From Pseudonocardia kujensis (GTDB lineage: Bacteria; Actinomycetota; Actinomycetes; Mycobacteriales; Pseudonocardiaceae): 64,000 bases of DNA. This document shows, one piece after another, positions 28,147 to 38,703 of this stretch (its first letter is position 1; each line of letters opens with the position of its first letter). The stretch is from the NCBI RefSeq assembly GCF_021283305.1, contig NZ_JAJSOK010000035.1:1-64000 (forward strand), written 5' to 3'. The position numbers and the translations under genes are program-made. The notes beneath the pieces are model-generated. The model was not told the DNA's origin. It worked only from the letters and a program-made list of their open reading frames with translations, and did no database searches.

Positions 28147-29427
28147 ATGCGCGTGGGACTGCTGCCGACAACGGTCGGGCGACTGCTCGTGACGGTCGGT
28201 GCCGGGCTGCTCCTGCTGGCGCCGGCCGCGAGCGCCGAGCCGCTCCCCCCACCCCCGGACCGGCCCGAGCGCATCGTCGAGTCGCTCTCCGAGGCGGTCG
28301 AGGTCGCCCCGGGCGTCACGCACCGGGACATCACCACGACCACCGCCGCCGGGAACGTGATGGGCGACGTGGTCGAGGTCGACCTCACCACACCCGGGGT
28401 GCACGCCGACCTGCTCACGCCCGGTGCCGTCGCGGCCCGCGCCGGGGTCAAGGCGATGGCCGACGGCAGCGGCGCCGTCGCCGGGATCAACGGGGACTTC
28501 TTCGACATCGGCCGCACCAGCGCACCGGCCGGCCCGGCGGTGCAGAACGGCCGGTTCCTCAAGGCCGCGGTGCCGCAGGGCCGCCGCGCCGCGCCCGCGG
28601 TCCCGGGAGCCGAGATGGACTACGTGTTCGCGGTCGGCACCGACGGGGTGGCCCGGGTCGACCGGCTGCCGCTGCGGGGCGAGGTGCGGCGCACGGGGAT
28701 CGAGCAGGTCTCCTACGAGGGCCCGCGCACCGAGCGGGACACCGAGCAGGACGCCCTGCCGATCGTCGCGCTCAACCAGTTCGCCGTACCGGTCGGCGGC
28801 ATCGGCGTGTTCACCTCGGACTGGGGCGACGCCGACCGCGCCCGCACCCTCTGCGGCTCCGACACCGACCGGGACGCGCCGTGCGCGGCCGACCAGGCGG
28901 AGGTCGTGGTCCGCGACGGCGCCGTGACCGCGGTCCGCGCGCCCGGGGCGGGGCGGCTGCCCGCGGAGGAGACCGCGCTGGTCGGGCGCGAGCAGGGCGC
29001 CGCCGCGCTGCGCGGTCTGAAGGTCGGCGACCGGGTGAGCGTGGACTACGGCCTGGTGCCGGCGAGCGGGGTCGCACCGCGGATGGCCGTCGGGGGCAGC
29101 CCGATCCTGCGCGACGGGGCCCCCACCGAGCGGCTCGACGACGGCGCCCGCGCCCCGCGCAGCGGCGCCGGGGCGACCGCCGACGGCCACCGGATGCTCC
29201 TGGTGACGGTCGACGGCCGGCAGTCCGACAGCGTGGGCGCCACCTTGTTGCAGTTCTCGAACCTGCTGCGCGAGCTGGGTCTCGACGACGCCGTCAACCT
29301 CGACGGCGGCGGCTCCTCCACCCTCGCCTACCGTGACGGCGGCGCCCCCGCGACGACGATCGTCAACGACCCGTCCGACCCCTCGCCCCGCCTGGTGCCC
29401 AACGGCATCGGCGTCTACTCGGGATAG
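28147..29427 (+). CDS. secreted phosphodiester glycosidase (NAGPA domain) family protein
   Basis: 426 aa from ATG 28147. Sec signal peptide (LLVTVGAGLLLLAPAASAEP). The NAGPA/DUF2233 domain spans about residues 100-425 with the motifs GINGDFFDIG, RMAVGGSPIL and the C-terminal VNLDGGGSSTL. The family includes mammalian GlcNAc-1-phosphodiester glycosidase and secreted bacterial proteins acting on phosphodiester-linked sugars or envelope glycans. No membrane anchor after the signal. Followed by another exported protein 46 bp on. Confidence 0.85.
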   Translation: MRVGLLPTTVGRLLVTVGAGLLLLAPAASAEPLPPPPDRPERIVESLSEAVEVAPGVTHRDITTTTAAGNVMGDVVEVDLTTPGVHADLLTPGAVAARAGVKAMADGSGAVAGINGDFFDIGRTSAPAGPAVQNGRFLKAAVPQGRRAAPAVPGAEMDYVFAVGTDGVARVDRLPLRGEVRRTGIEQVSYEGPRTERDTEQDALPIVALNQFAVPVGGIGVFTSDWGDADRARTLCGSDTDRDAPCAADQAEVVVRDGAVTAVRAPGAGRLPAEETALVGREQGAAALRGLKVGDRVSVDYGLVPASGVAPRMAVGGSPILRDGAPTERLDDGARAPRSGAGATADGHRMLLVTVDGRQSDSVGATLLQFSNLLRELGLDDAVNLDGGGSSTLAYRDGGAPATTIVNDPSDPSPRLVPNGIGVYSG

Positions 29428-29473
29428 CCGCCGGGTAGCCTCGGTACCGGACATTCCGGACCGAGGAGCCCAC

Positions 29474-30043
29474 GTGCCCCGCACCCGCCGAACCCGCACG
29501 GGCCGCGCGATCGCCGTCCTGCTCGCACTCGCCCTGGCCGCCGTCGCCGTGTTCGCGGTGGTGCGGTTCGACGTGGCGGACCGGCTCCGGGACCGGGTAG
29601 CGCCCGAGCCGTCCCCCGGCTGCGTCGCCGACGACCCGACCAGCGAGGGCTGCCTCACCCCCGCGACGCTCGCCCTGCACGACCGGGCGGAGGCGGAGTT
29701 CGGCGACCGGCTGCGCGGCACCACCTGCTGGAGCGCGCACGAGTGGAACCCCTCGAGCGACCACCCGCAGGGCCGGGCCTGCGACTTCTTCCCCACCGGC
29801 GCCGGCACCTTCCCCGAGGGCGCCGAGCTGGAGACCGGGTGGGCGGTCGCGAACTGGCTGCGGGACCACGCCGAGGAGCTCGACGTCCGGTACGTCATCT
29901 GGCAGGGCCGGATCTGGTACCGCAGCGCGTTGTTCCCCGACGAGGACGGGTGGGGCCGCCCGTACGGCGGCGGCGGCGTCTACGACCCGTCCGACGCCAC
30001 CGGTGGCCACTTCGACCACGTGCACGTCTCCGTGCGACGGTAG
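29474..30043 (+). CDS. exported protein of the ARB_07466-like family
   Basis: 189 aa from GTG 29474 (GAGGAG 6 nt upstream). One N-terminal hydrophobic helix (AIAVLLALALAAVAVFAVVRF) acts as anchor or signal. The mature domain shows conserved WSAHEWNPSSDHPQGRACDFFP and GGHFDHVHVSV, resembling the ligand pattern (S-D-H-x-x-G-x-A-x-D and H-x-H) of secreted D-Ala-D-Ala-peptidase-like metalloproteins. A cell-wall function is likely but enzymatic activity is inferred. TAGCCT at about 29434 is a plausible -10. Confidence 0.7.
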   Translation: MPRTRRTRTGRAIAVLLALALAAVAVFAVVRFDVADRLRDRVAPEPSPGCVADDPTSEGCLTPATLALHDRAEAEFGDRLRGTTCWSAHEWNPSSDHPQGRACDFFPTGAGTFPEGAELETGWAVANWLRDHAEELDVRYVIWQGRIWYRSALFPDEDGWGRPYGGGGVYDPSDATGGHFDHVHVSVRR

Positions 30044-30047
30044 CCGG

Positions 30048-30684
30048 GTGTCGGCCTGGCTGAGCTGGTCCTGCAGGAAGGACGGCGCCTGCGCGCTGGG
30101 GGTCAGCGCGGACGTCACCGGGCTCTTCACCACGGTCACGGCCGGCCGGGTGCCGGTCCACGGCGTCCGGCAGCAGCTCGTCGAGGCACAGGCCGCGGCG
30201 CTGGGCCTGCCGCTGCACGTCGTCGAGCTGCCGTGGCCGTGCCCGAACGCGGAGTACGAACGGCGGACCGGCGCGGCGCTCGCCGCCGCCCGCGCGGCCG
30301 GTGCGGACACCGTGGTCTACGGCGACCTCTTCCTGGACGACATCCGCGCCTACCGCGAGCGCACGCTGGCCGGCACCGGGCTCACCCCGCGGTTCCCGCT
30401 GTGGGGCAGGCCGACCGGGCCGCTCGCCCGGGACATGATCGCGGCCGGGCTGCGCGCCGTCGTCGTCTCCGTGGACCCGACGAGGATGCCGGCCGACCTC
30501 GCCGGGCACGCGTTCGACGAGGAGTTCCTCGCCGCCCTGCCCGCGGGCGTCGACCCCTGCGGGGAGAACGGCGAGTTCCACACCTTCGTCACCGACGGAC
30601 CCGGCTTCCGCGCCCCCGTACCCGTCACGGTCGACGGCGTGGTCGACCGGGACGGGATGACGGTCGCCGAGCTCGTGCCCGGGA

Positions 30685-30704
<20 letters not shown>
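30048..30704 (+). CDS. DUF71/diphthine-ammonia ligase-like PP-loop ATPase
   Basis: 218 aa from GTG 30048, four bases after the preceding stop. ATP pyrophosphatase fold: N-terminal SWSCRKDGACALG at the PP-loop position, then LGLPLHVVELPWP, GADTVVYGDLFLDDIRAYRE and CGENGEFHTFVTDGPGF (the GENGEFHT motif is diagnostic of the family). The usual SGGKDS reads SCRKDG, so nucleotide binding may be altered. In archaea and eukaryotes relatives amidate diphthine; the bacterial role is unknown. The last 20 bp overlap the end of metX on the other strand. Confidence 0.8.
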
Positions 30705-33258
<2,554 letters not shown>

Positions 33259-33265
33259 GAAGGCG

Positions 33266-33271
33266 ACCGTA
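33266..33271 (-). promoter_or_regulatory. -10 box of the leader peptide-metYX transcript
   Basis: TACGGT on the minus strand, with GTTGTG 18 bp further upstream as a possible -35, and 7 nt to the leader GTG. The divergent YaaA promoter is 55 bp away. Confidence 0.5.
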
Positions 33272-33325
33272 ACGGGGTCGTCATACCGGCACAACACCGG
33301 TCCGGGTGGCGGTCCCCGTGCCGGT

Positions 33326-33331
33326 TACCCT
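33326..33331 (+). promoter_or_regulatory. -10 box of a leaderless yaaA transcript
   Basis: TACCCT followed by 7 nt and GTG 33339, which is the start that begins the conserved VLVLLPPSETK sequence. Confidence 0.55.
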
Positions 33332-33338
33332 GCCGGGC

Positions 33339-34085
33339 GTGCTCGTCCTGCTGCCGCCGTCGGAGACCAAGCGCACCGGGGGCGACGGGCCACCGCTCGA
33401 CCTCGCGGCGCTGAGCCACCCGGAGCTCGACCCGGTGCGCAAGGCACTGGTCGACGAGCTGGTGGAGCTGGCCGACGACGTCCACGCCGCGCGCGCGGCC
33501 CTGGGCCTGTCCGAGCGGCAGGGCGACGAGATCGAGCGCAACGCGTCCCTGTGGACCTCCCCCACCGCCCCGGCGATCACCCGGTACACCGGCGTGCTCT
33601 ACGACGCGCTCGACGTCGGGTCGCTGCGGGGGGCCGCCGCGGGCCGGGCGCGGGAGCGGCTCACCGTGGGGTCGGCGCTGTTCGGCCTGGTCCACGCGGG
33701 CGACCCGATCCCGGCCTACCGGCTGTCGGCGGGCTCGGCGCTGCCCTCGGGCGGCACGCTCGCGGCCCGGTGGAAGCCCGTGCTGGAACCGGTGCTCGCC
33801 GCGATCGCGGCCGAGCAGCTGGTGGTGGACCTGCGGTCCGGCGCCTACGCGCAGCTGGCGCGGGTCCCGGGCGCGGTCACGGTCAACGTGCTCGCCGAGC
33901 GCGCCGACGGGTCCCGCTCGGTGGTGAGCCACCACAACAAGTCGCACAAGGGCGGGCTGGCCCGGCTGCTGGTGAGCAGTCGCGCCGAGCCGGCCGACGC
34001 GGCGGGGGTCGCGCGCCTCGCCCGCCGCGCCGGCCACGTCGTCGAGCGCACCGCCGACCACCTCGACCTGGTCATCCCCGCCTAG
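33339..34085 (+). CDS. yaaA: YaaA/DUF328 peroxide-stress protein
   Basis: 248 aa from GTG 33339. The first residues LVLLPPSETKRTGG are the family signature. Further conserved parts are LWTSPTAPAITRYTGVLYDAL, LSAGSALPSGGTLAARWKP and VVSHHNKSHKGGLARLL. In E. coli YaaA limits free iron and DNA damage during peroxide stress. Leaderless promoter at 33326. Followed 30 bp after the stop by 22-bp repeat array C. Confidence 0.9.
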   Translation: MLVLLPPSETKRTGGDGPPLDLAALSHPELDPVRKALVDELVELADDVHAARAALGLSERQGDEIERNASLWTSPTAPAITRYTGVLYDALDVGSLRGAAAGRARERLTVGSALFGLVHAGDPIPAYRLSAGSALPSGGTLAARWKPVLEPVLAAIAAEQLVVDLRSGAYAQLARVPGAVTVNVLAERADGSRSVVSHHNKSHKGGLARLLVSSRAEPADAAGVARLARRAGHVVERTADHLDLVIPA

Positions 34086-34114
34086 CCCCCGCAAGTCGCA
34101 CCCCGACCTCCCGC

Positions 34115-34331
34115 GAGTCGGGAGTTCCGGATGCGCGAGTCGGTAGTTTCAGGTGCGCGAGTCGGCAGTTCCGGGCGCGCGAGTCGGCAGTTCCGGGCGC
34201 GCGAGTCGGCAGTTCCGGGCGCGCGAGTCGGCAGTTCCGGGCGCGCGAGTCGGCAGTTCCGGGCGCGCGAGTCGGCAGTTCCGAGTGCGCGAGTCGGTAG
34301 TTCCCGGCGCGCGAGTCGGCAGTTCCGGGAG
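34115..34331 (+). repeat. 22-bp tandem repeat array C (10 copies)
   Basis: GAGTCG occurs at 34115, 34137, 34159, 34181, 34203, 34225, 34247, 34269, 34291 and 34313; AAGTCG at 34093 is a decayed copy in the same phase. The unit is GAGTCG, GC, AGTTCCGG, GC, GCGC, closest to array B. It lies downstream of the YaaA gene, in a 694-bp gap before the RIO kinase gene on the same strand. Confidence 0.95.
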
Positions 34332-34742
34332 ACGGGCGCCGGGTCCGGAGCGGGGAGCCCCCCGGATTTCGGCAACCGTGCCGCGTCGCCTGCGCGATCC
34401 CCGACCCACACCCGGAGCCATGATCACCGACCGTGGAGCGCGAACGTCGAAAACCGACCGCCTTCGCCCCGACGCCGTGATCATGATCAACGAGCCGCGC
34501 AGCAGCACCGCGAGTCGACACCGGCACCGACACCGGCGGCGACACCGACCGCGACACCGACCGCGCGGAAAACAGGTTGAGCGCGCGGCATCGGCCGCGC
34601 GACCCTCGCCCGGTCGACGTGAGGTCCGGCCGACGTGAGGTGGAGGAGGTGCCCCGTGACGACCGCCGCCCGGGTGGCGGCGCGCAGGCGCGCGCCCTCC
34701 CGCCACCGCACCCCGCGCTGAGGCCGGCACCGAGGTCGCTCG
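34332..34742. other. non-coding region after array C with inverted and short tandem repeats
   Basis: No convincing gene. ATGATCAC (near 34420) and GTGATCAT (near 34478) form an inverted pair around ~50 bp, followed by a further TGATCA. At 34517-34565 there is an imperfect tandem of ACACCG/CGACACCG units. GGTGGCGGCGCGC and complementary bases near 34672-34710 can form a strong hairpin. It may be a former gene or a regulatory region; nothing decisive. Confidence 0.4.
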
Positions 34743-34762
34743 CGTGGGGTGTCCACCCCACG
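34743..34762. promoter_or_regulatory. 9-bp-arm inverted repeat just before the RIO kinase Shine-Dalgarno
   Basis: CGTGGGGTG, TC, CACCCCACG: perfect arms with a 2-bp centre, ending 1 bp before the AGGAGA that serves ATG 34780. As DNA it could be an operator; as RNA the 2-nt loop is too tight unless the last pairs open, but it could still occlude the ribosome binding site. Confidence 0.5.
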
Positions 34763-34779
34763 TCAGGAGAACCCTTCTC

Positions 34780-35640
34780 ATGCGCGAGCGCATGCCCAAG
34801 CGCCGTCGTGGCTTCGACGACGACGAGTACGTCCCCCACCCCGTGCCCCTGCACGAGGACCCCGACATCCCGCCCGCCGGCGACCGCTGGTCGACCTGGA
34901 CCGGCGCGCAGCACGGCCCCGAGCCCCGCCCGGCCTGGGTGCAGACCGCGCACGCCGCGGTCGACACCGAGCTCGGCGTGCTGAAGACCGGCAAGGAGGC
35001 CGACGTCCACCTGGTCGAGCGCGGGGTCCCCGGCGCGCCGGGGGTGCTGATGGCCGCCAAGCGGTACCGCACCGACGACCACCGGATGTTCCACCGCGAC
35101 GCCGGCTACCAGGAGGGGCGCCGCGTACGCCGTTCCCGGGAGATGCGGGCCATGTCCAACCGGACCGCGTTCGGCCGCGAACTGCTGTCCGGGCAGTGGG
35201 CGGCCGCGGAGTTCGCAGCGCTGTCCACGCTGTGGTCGGCCGGTCTGCCGGTCCCCTACCCCGTCCAGCTCGACGGCACGGAGCTGCTGCTCGAGTTCGT
35301 CGGGGACGGGACGACGGCGGCGCCCCGGCTGGCCCAGCTCCGCCCGACGCGAGCGGAGCTGGCCGACCTGTGGGTCCAGCTGGTCGAGGCCCTGCGCGGC
35401 CTGGCCCGGCACGGCTGGGCGCACGGCGACCTGTCCGCCTACAACCTGCTGGTGCGCCGCGGCCGGCTGGTGCTGATCGACCTGCCCCAGGTCGTGGACC
35501 TCGTCGGCAACCCGCACGGGGCCGAGTTCCTGGTCCGCGACGTCCGGCGCGTGGCGGAGTGGTTCACCGCCCGCGGGCTGCCCGGCGAGCCCGGCGAGGA
35601 GCTCTTCCACGAGCTGGTCGGCGAGGCGGGCCTGGCCTAA
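34780..35640 (+). CDS. RIO1-like serine/threonine kinase
   Basis: 286 aa from ATG 34780 (AGGAGA 10 nt upstream). RIO fold: flexible basic N-terminus, TGKEADVHLVERG (ATP loop), MAAKRYR lysine, catalytic HGDLSAYNLLV, and metal-binding VLIDLPQVVD in place of DFG. The conserved spacing and the LPQ motif mark RIO1-type kinases, which in archaea and eukaryotes act in small-subunit ribosome maturation. Bacterial homologues are uncharacterised mostly. The next gene is a DEAD-box helicase, a suggestive ribosome/RNA context. Confidence 0.9.
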   Translation: MRERMPKRRRGFDDDEYVPHPVPLHEDPDIPPAGDRWSTWTGAQHGPEPRPAWVQTAHAAVDTELGVLKTGKEADVHLVERGVPGAPGVLMAAKRYRTDDHRMFHRDAGYQEGRRVRRSREMRAMSNRTAFGRELLSGQWAAAEFAALSTLWSAGLPVPYPVQLDGTELLLEFVGDGTTAAPRLAQLRPTRAELADLWVQLVEALRGLARHGWAHGDLSAYNLLVRRGRLVLIDLPQVVDLVGNPHGAEFLVRDVRRVAEWFTARGLPGEPGEELFHELVGEAGLA

Positions 35641-35642
35641 GT

Positions 35643-35678
35643 CACGGGTGGGTGGCGCCCCCGCGCCACCCACCCGTG
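35643..35678 (+). terminator. terminator hairpin after the RIO kinase gene
   Basis: CACGGGTGGGTGGCGC (35643-35658) pairs fully with GCGCCACCCACCCGTG (35663-35678) around CCCC. 16-bp perfect stem directly after the stop codon. Confidence 0.82.
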
Positions 35679-35736
35679 CGGACCACGGTGGGCGAGCACA
35701 CCCTCCGGCGACCTCGGTGCGCGCCGCCCGCTCCTG

Positions 35737-35742
35737 TAGAGT
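35737..35742 (+). promoter_or_regulatory. -10 box of the DEAD-box helicase gene with long 5' UTR
   Basis: TAGAGT is the best -10 match upstream. It would give a 5' UTR of roughly 145 nt before GTG 35895, unusual in a region rich in leaderless starts and reminiscent of cold-shock or autoregulated helicase leaders (inference). Confidence 0.4.
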
Positions 35743-35894
35743 GATCGGTGACCGCGCGGGCCGTTCACTCGTGTCCGCGTTCCTGCATCATCCGTCGGGC
35801 GTGCTCCCCATCAGCCGCGCCCGGGCTCGTCCCCGTGCCGGCCGCGCAACGCCGCCGACCGCTCCGTGTGACGTGCCAACGTCCCGGAGGTCTC

Positions 35895-37400
35895 GTGACC
35901 AGTCCGTCCCGCCGCCCTGCCCGCCGCCCCGAGCGGAACGCGGCGCAGCCGCGCCGCTCCGGTGGTGCGCCGCGCCGCCGCTCCGGCGCCGCCCCGCAGC
36001 AGAAGCGGCCCGTCCGGCCCGCCATGCCCCAGGAGGTCCTCTGGACCGCCCCGGAGAGCGGGCTGCCCACCTTTGCCGAGCTCGGCCTGCCCGAGCCGGT
36101 GCTGCGTGCCCTCGCCGCGGAGGGCTTCACCGAGCCCCGCCCGATCCAGGCCGCCACGCTCCCGGATACCCTCCGCGGCCGCGACCTGCTCGGCCGCGGC
36201 CAGACGGGCTCCGGCAAGACCCTCGCCTTCGGCCTCGCGCTCGTCGCGCGGCTCGCCGGCGGCCGCGCCGAGGCCCGCCGCCCGCGCGGCCTGGTCCTGG
36301 TCCCGACGCGCGAGCTGGCCCAGCAGGTCGTCGACGCCGTGGAGCCGTTCGCCAAGGCGCTGCACCTGCGGCAGGCCGTCATCGTCGGCGGGCTGTCGAT
36401 GAACCGGCAGATCGACACGCTCGCGCGCGGCGTCGATCTGCTGGTCGCCACCCCCGGCCGGCTCACCGACCACCTCACCGAGGGCACCTGCGACCTGTCC
36501 GCCGTCGAGATCACCGCGATCGACGAGGCCGACCGCATGTCCGACATGGGCTTCCTGCCGCAGGTCCGGCGGATCCTCGACCGCACCCCGGCCGACGGTC
36601 AGCGGCTGCTGTTCTCCGCCACGCTGGACAACGAGGTGTCGACGCTGGTCGAGCGCTACCTGCACGATCCGGTCACCCGCGCCGTCGCGTCCGCGGCCGC
36701 GCCGGTCGAGACCATGGACCACCACCTGTTCCTGGTGCGCCGTGACGACAAGACCCGGATCGTGCACGAGATCGCCGCCCGGGAGGGCCGCACGATCTTC
36801 TTCGTGCGCACCAAGCACGGCGCGGACCGCGTGGTGAAGCAGCTGCGCCGCGAGGGTGTGCAGGCCAGCGCGCTGCACGGCGGCAAGGCACAGAACGCCC
36901 GCAACCGCGCGATCGACGCCTTCAAGGACGGGAGCATCCCGGTGCTCGTGGCCACGGACGTCGCCGCCCGCGGGATCCACGTCGACGACGTCAGCCTCGT
37001 CGTGCACGTCGACCCGCCGGGCGACCCGAAGGACTACCTGCACCGCGCCGGCCGCACCGCCCGCGGCGGCGAGTCGGGCGTCGTGGTCACGCTGGTCACC
37101 GCCGAGGAGCGGCGCGACGTCGACACCCTCATGAGGCAGGCCGGCGTCACCCCCGACGTGACCGACGCCGCCCCCGGCTCCGCCTCGCTGGTCGAGGTGA
37201 CCGGGGCACGCCTGCCCAGCGGCATCCCGGTCGAGGCCCCGAAGCCCCCGCAGCAGCAGCCCGCCGCCGGCACCGGACGGCGCCGCCGCAGCTCCGGACG
37301 CGCCGTGACCGGCCGGCAGCCGGGCGCCGCGGGCGGCGACAGCCGGGGCCGGCGCTCCGGCGGGCCGCGCCGGGGCGGGAGCCCCCGCACCGCGGCCTGA
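35895..37400 (+). CDS. DEAD/DEAH-box RNA helicase
   Basis: 501 aa from GTG 35895 (GGAGG 4 nt upstream). After a ~45-residue Arg/Ser/Pro-rich N-terminal tail come Q motif EPRPIQAATLP, I GQTGSGKT, Ia PTRELAQQ, Ib TPGRL, II DEADRM, III SAT, V ATDVAARGIH and VI HRAGRTARGG. The C-terminal ~90 residues are basic and low-complexity (GRRRRSSGR, RRSGGPRRGG), likely an RNA-binding tail. RhlE/DeaD-like: unwinds RNA in ribosome assembly or mRNA decay. Which subfamily is not certain. Confidence 0.94.
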   Translation: MTSPSRRPARRPERNAAQPRRSGGAPRRRSGAAPQQKRPVRPAMPQEVLWTAPESGLPTFAELGLPEPVLRALAAEGFTEPRPIQAATLPDTLRGRDLLGRGQTGSGKTLAFGLALVARLAGGRAEARRPRGLVLVPTRELAQQVVDAVEPFAKALHLRQAVIVGGLSMNRQIDTLARGVDLLVATPGRLTDHLTEGTCDLSAVEITAIDEADRMSDMGFLPQVRRILDRTPADGQRLLFSATLDNEVSTLVERYLHDPVTRAVASAAAPVETMDHHLFLVRRDDKTRIVHEIAAREGRTIFFVRTKHGADRVVKQLRREGVQASALHGGKAQNARNRAIDAFKDGSIPVLVATDVAARGIHVDDVSLVVHVDPPGDPKDYLHRAGRTARGGESGVVVTLVTAEERRDVDTLMRQAGVTPDVTDAAPGSASLVEVTGARLPSGIPVEAPKPPQQQPAAGTGRRRRSSGRAVTGRQPGAAGGDSRGRRSGGPRRGGSPRTAA

Positions 37401-37652
37401 CCCTCTCCCCGTCCGGGCCCACCGTCCGGCGCACCGACCGTTCCGCGTCCGCGCGCACCGCCGAGGGCGACGGACGCGGCTCATGGGCCGCTCGGCCGTG
37501 TTGTCGAAGTCGCGGTCGATGGGCTTCGTGATCCAGATCGTGGCCGGCAAGGCGCCGCCCCGGCCTCGTACCGAGACGGGCCGCGGGTGGCAACGCCGCC
37601 AGGCCCGATCTGGGCGCGAAGACCGCGATCAGGGACTTCTTGAACACGGCCT
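37401..37652. other. intergenic region without a supported gene
   Basis: 252 bp between the helicase and the LapA-domain gene. Short minus-strand frames read as protein-like pieces (for example TIWITKPIDRDFDNTAE and VFKKSLIAVFAPRSGLA) in two different frames, which could be a decayed gene. I recognise no family. No clear terminator or promoter. Confidence 0.4.
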
Positions 37653-38081
37653 CTAGAGCGCCCGGCGGTCCTTCTTCGCCGCCCGGCGGAGCTGGACGAT
37701 CCGGGCGCTGCCGGGGATCGCGACCAGCAGCACGCCGGCGATCGCGGCGAGGAGCAGCGCGACGCCGGTGGGCAGCGTGCCCGTCGCGCCGAGGAAGTGG
37801 ATCTGCACCGGGTCCAGGTTCTGCAGGATGAAGATCAGCAGGAACAGCAGGACGATCGCGGAGAGGATCAGCCCGACCCACATCCCGCTGACCCGCGTGC
37901 GGTTCGCGGCGGCCCGGTGCCCGCCGGGCCGCGGCGTCGCGGGCCGGCCGGTCGGCCCGGCCGGCCCGGTCGGCACGGCGACCGTGGCGTCCGGCGACGT
38001 CGGGCCCGCGGGCACCACCGGCGCGGTCTCCCCCTCGGTGGCCGGCCCGGTCCCGGTCGTCCGGACCTGCTCGTCGTTCAT
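37653..38081 (-). CDS. LapA/DUF1049 domain membrane protein
   Basis: 142 aa. A ~65-residue Pro/Thr/Gly-rich N-terminus precedes the conserved LapA-type region: TM1 MWVGLILSAIVLLFLLIFIL, QNLDPVQIHFLGATGTLPTGVALL, TM2 LLLAAIAGVLLVAIPGSARI, then a basic tail RRAAKKDRRAL. In proteobacteria LapA tunes lipopolysaccharide assembly; actinobacterial forms have unknown roles. Monocistronic by spacing. Confidence 0.85.
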   Translation of the reverse strand: MNDEQVRTTGTGPATEGETAPVVPAGPTSPDATVAVPTGPAGPTGRPATPRPGGHRAAANRTRVSGMWVGLILSAIVLLFLLIFILQNLDPVQIHFLGATGTLPTGVALLLAAIAGVLLVAIPGSARIVQLRRAAKKDRRAL

Positions 38082-38183
38082 CGCTCTCCCTCGCCCGTCC
38101 CGGGCGCGGGCCGCCCGGCTGCGCGGAGTATCGCGCAGGAACGGCCCGTCCGCCCGGATCCGGACGTCACCGGAGCGGGTGGC

Positions 38184-38642
38184 TCAGCGTCCCGCGCGCC
38201 GCATCGGCAGGTGCGCGACGCCGTCCCAGTCGTAGGCCGGACCGGTCGGCTCGAAGCCGTAGCCGTGGTAGAAGTCGGCGAGGTGCTCCTGGGCGTCGAG
38301 CACGCACGCACCGCTGCCGACCTCGGCGAGCGCGGCGTCCATCAGCTGCCGCCCCAGCCCCCGGCCGCGCGCGGTCTTCGCCGTGCACAGCCGCCCGATG
38401 CGGTAGCCGCCGTCGGGCTCCTTGAGCAGCCGCACGGTGCCGAGGACGGCGGCGGGCTCACCGTGCCCGGCCAGCCAGTAGTGCCGGGCCCGCTCCTCGA
38501 GGTCCCGCCCGTCGAGCTCTCCGTAGGGGCAGGCCTGCTCGACCACGAAGACGTCGACGCGGAGCCGGAGCAGCTCGTAGAGGGTGGCGGCGTCGAGGTC
38601 CAGGGCCCAGGATCGGCGGAGCGTCGCGGCGGTCTCGGTCAT
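38184..38642 (-). CDS. ElaA-type GNAT acetyltransferase
   Basis: 152 aa. The LLRLRVDVFVVEQACPYGELDGRDLE start is the ElaA signature. The acetyl-CoA loop is CTAKTARGRGLGRQLMDAAL, and the C-terminal FYHGYGFEPTGPAYDWDGVAHLPM is typical. Substrate unknown. It is divergent from mycothione reductase (61 bp); the same pair of families occurs near mtr in mycobacteria (Rv2851c region). Confidence 0.9.
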   Translation of the reverse strand: MTETAATLRRSWALDLDAATLYELLRLRVDVFVVEQACPYGELDGRDLEERARHYWLAGHGEPAAVLGTVRLLKEPDGGYRIGRLCTAKTARGRGLGRQLMDAALAEVGSGACVLDAQEHLADFYHGYGFEPTGPAYDWDGVAHLPMRRAGR

Positions 38643-38691
38643 GGCCCGTGCCTACCAGACTTCCGGTCGCGCCGACGCGGGCGCGGGCGAT

Positions 38692-38697
38692 TAGCCT
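38692..38697 (+). promoter_or_regulatory. -10 box of a leaderless mtr transcript
   Basis: TAGCCT, 6 nt, then GTG 38704. No Shine-Dalgarno fits this start. Confidence 0.55.
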
Positions 38698-38703
38698 CGT
38701 GCC

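Noticed and set aside
34131-34580. Plus- and minus-strand repeat ORFs across array C
   Set aside because: Several frames stay open simply because the 22-bp unit lacks stops; no start signal or conserved domain.
37147-37881. 244-codon minus frame spanning the helicase end and LapA gene
   Set aside because: Overlaps well-supported genes in wrong frames; only the intergenic part is possibly a remnant.
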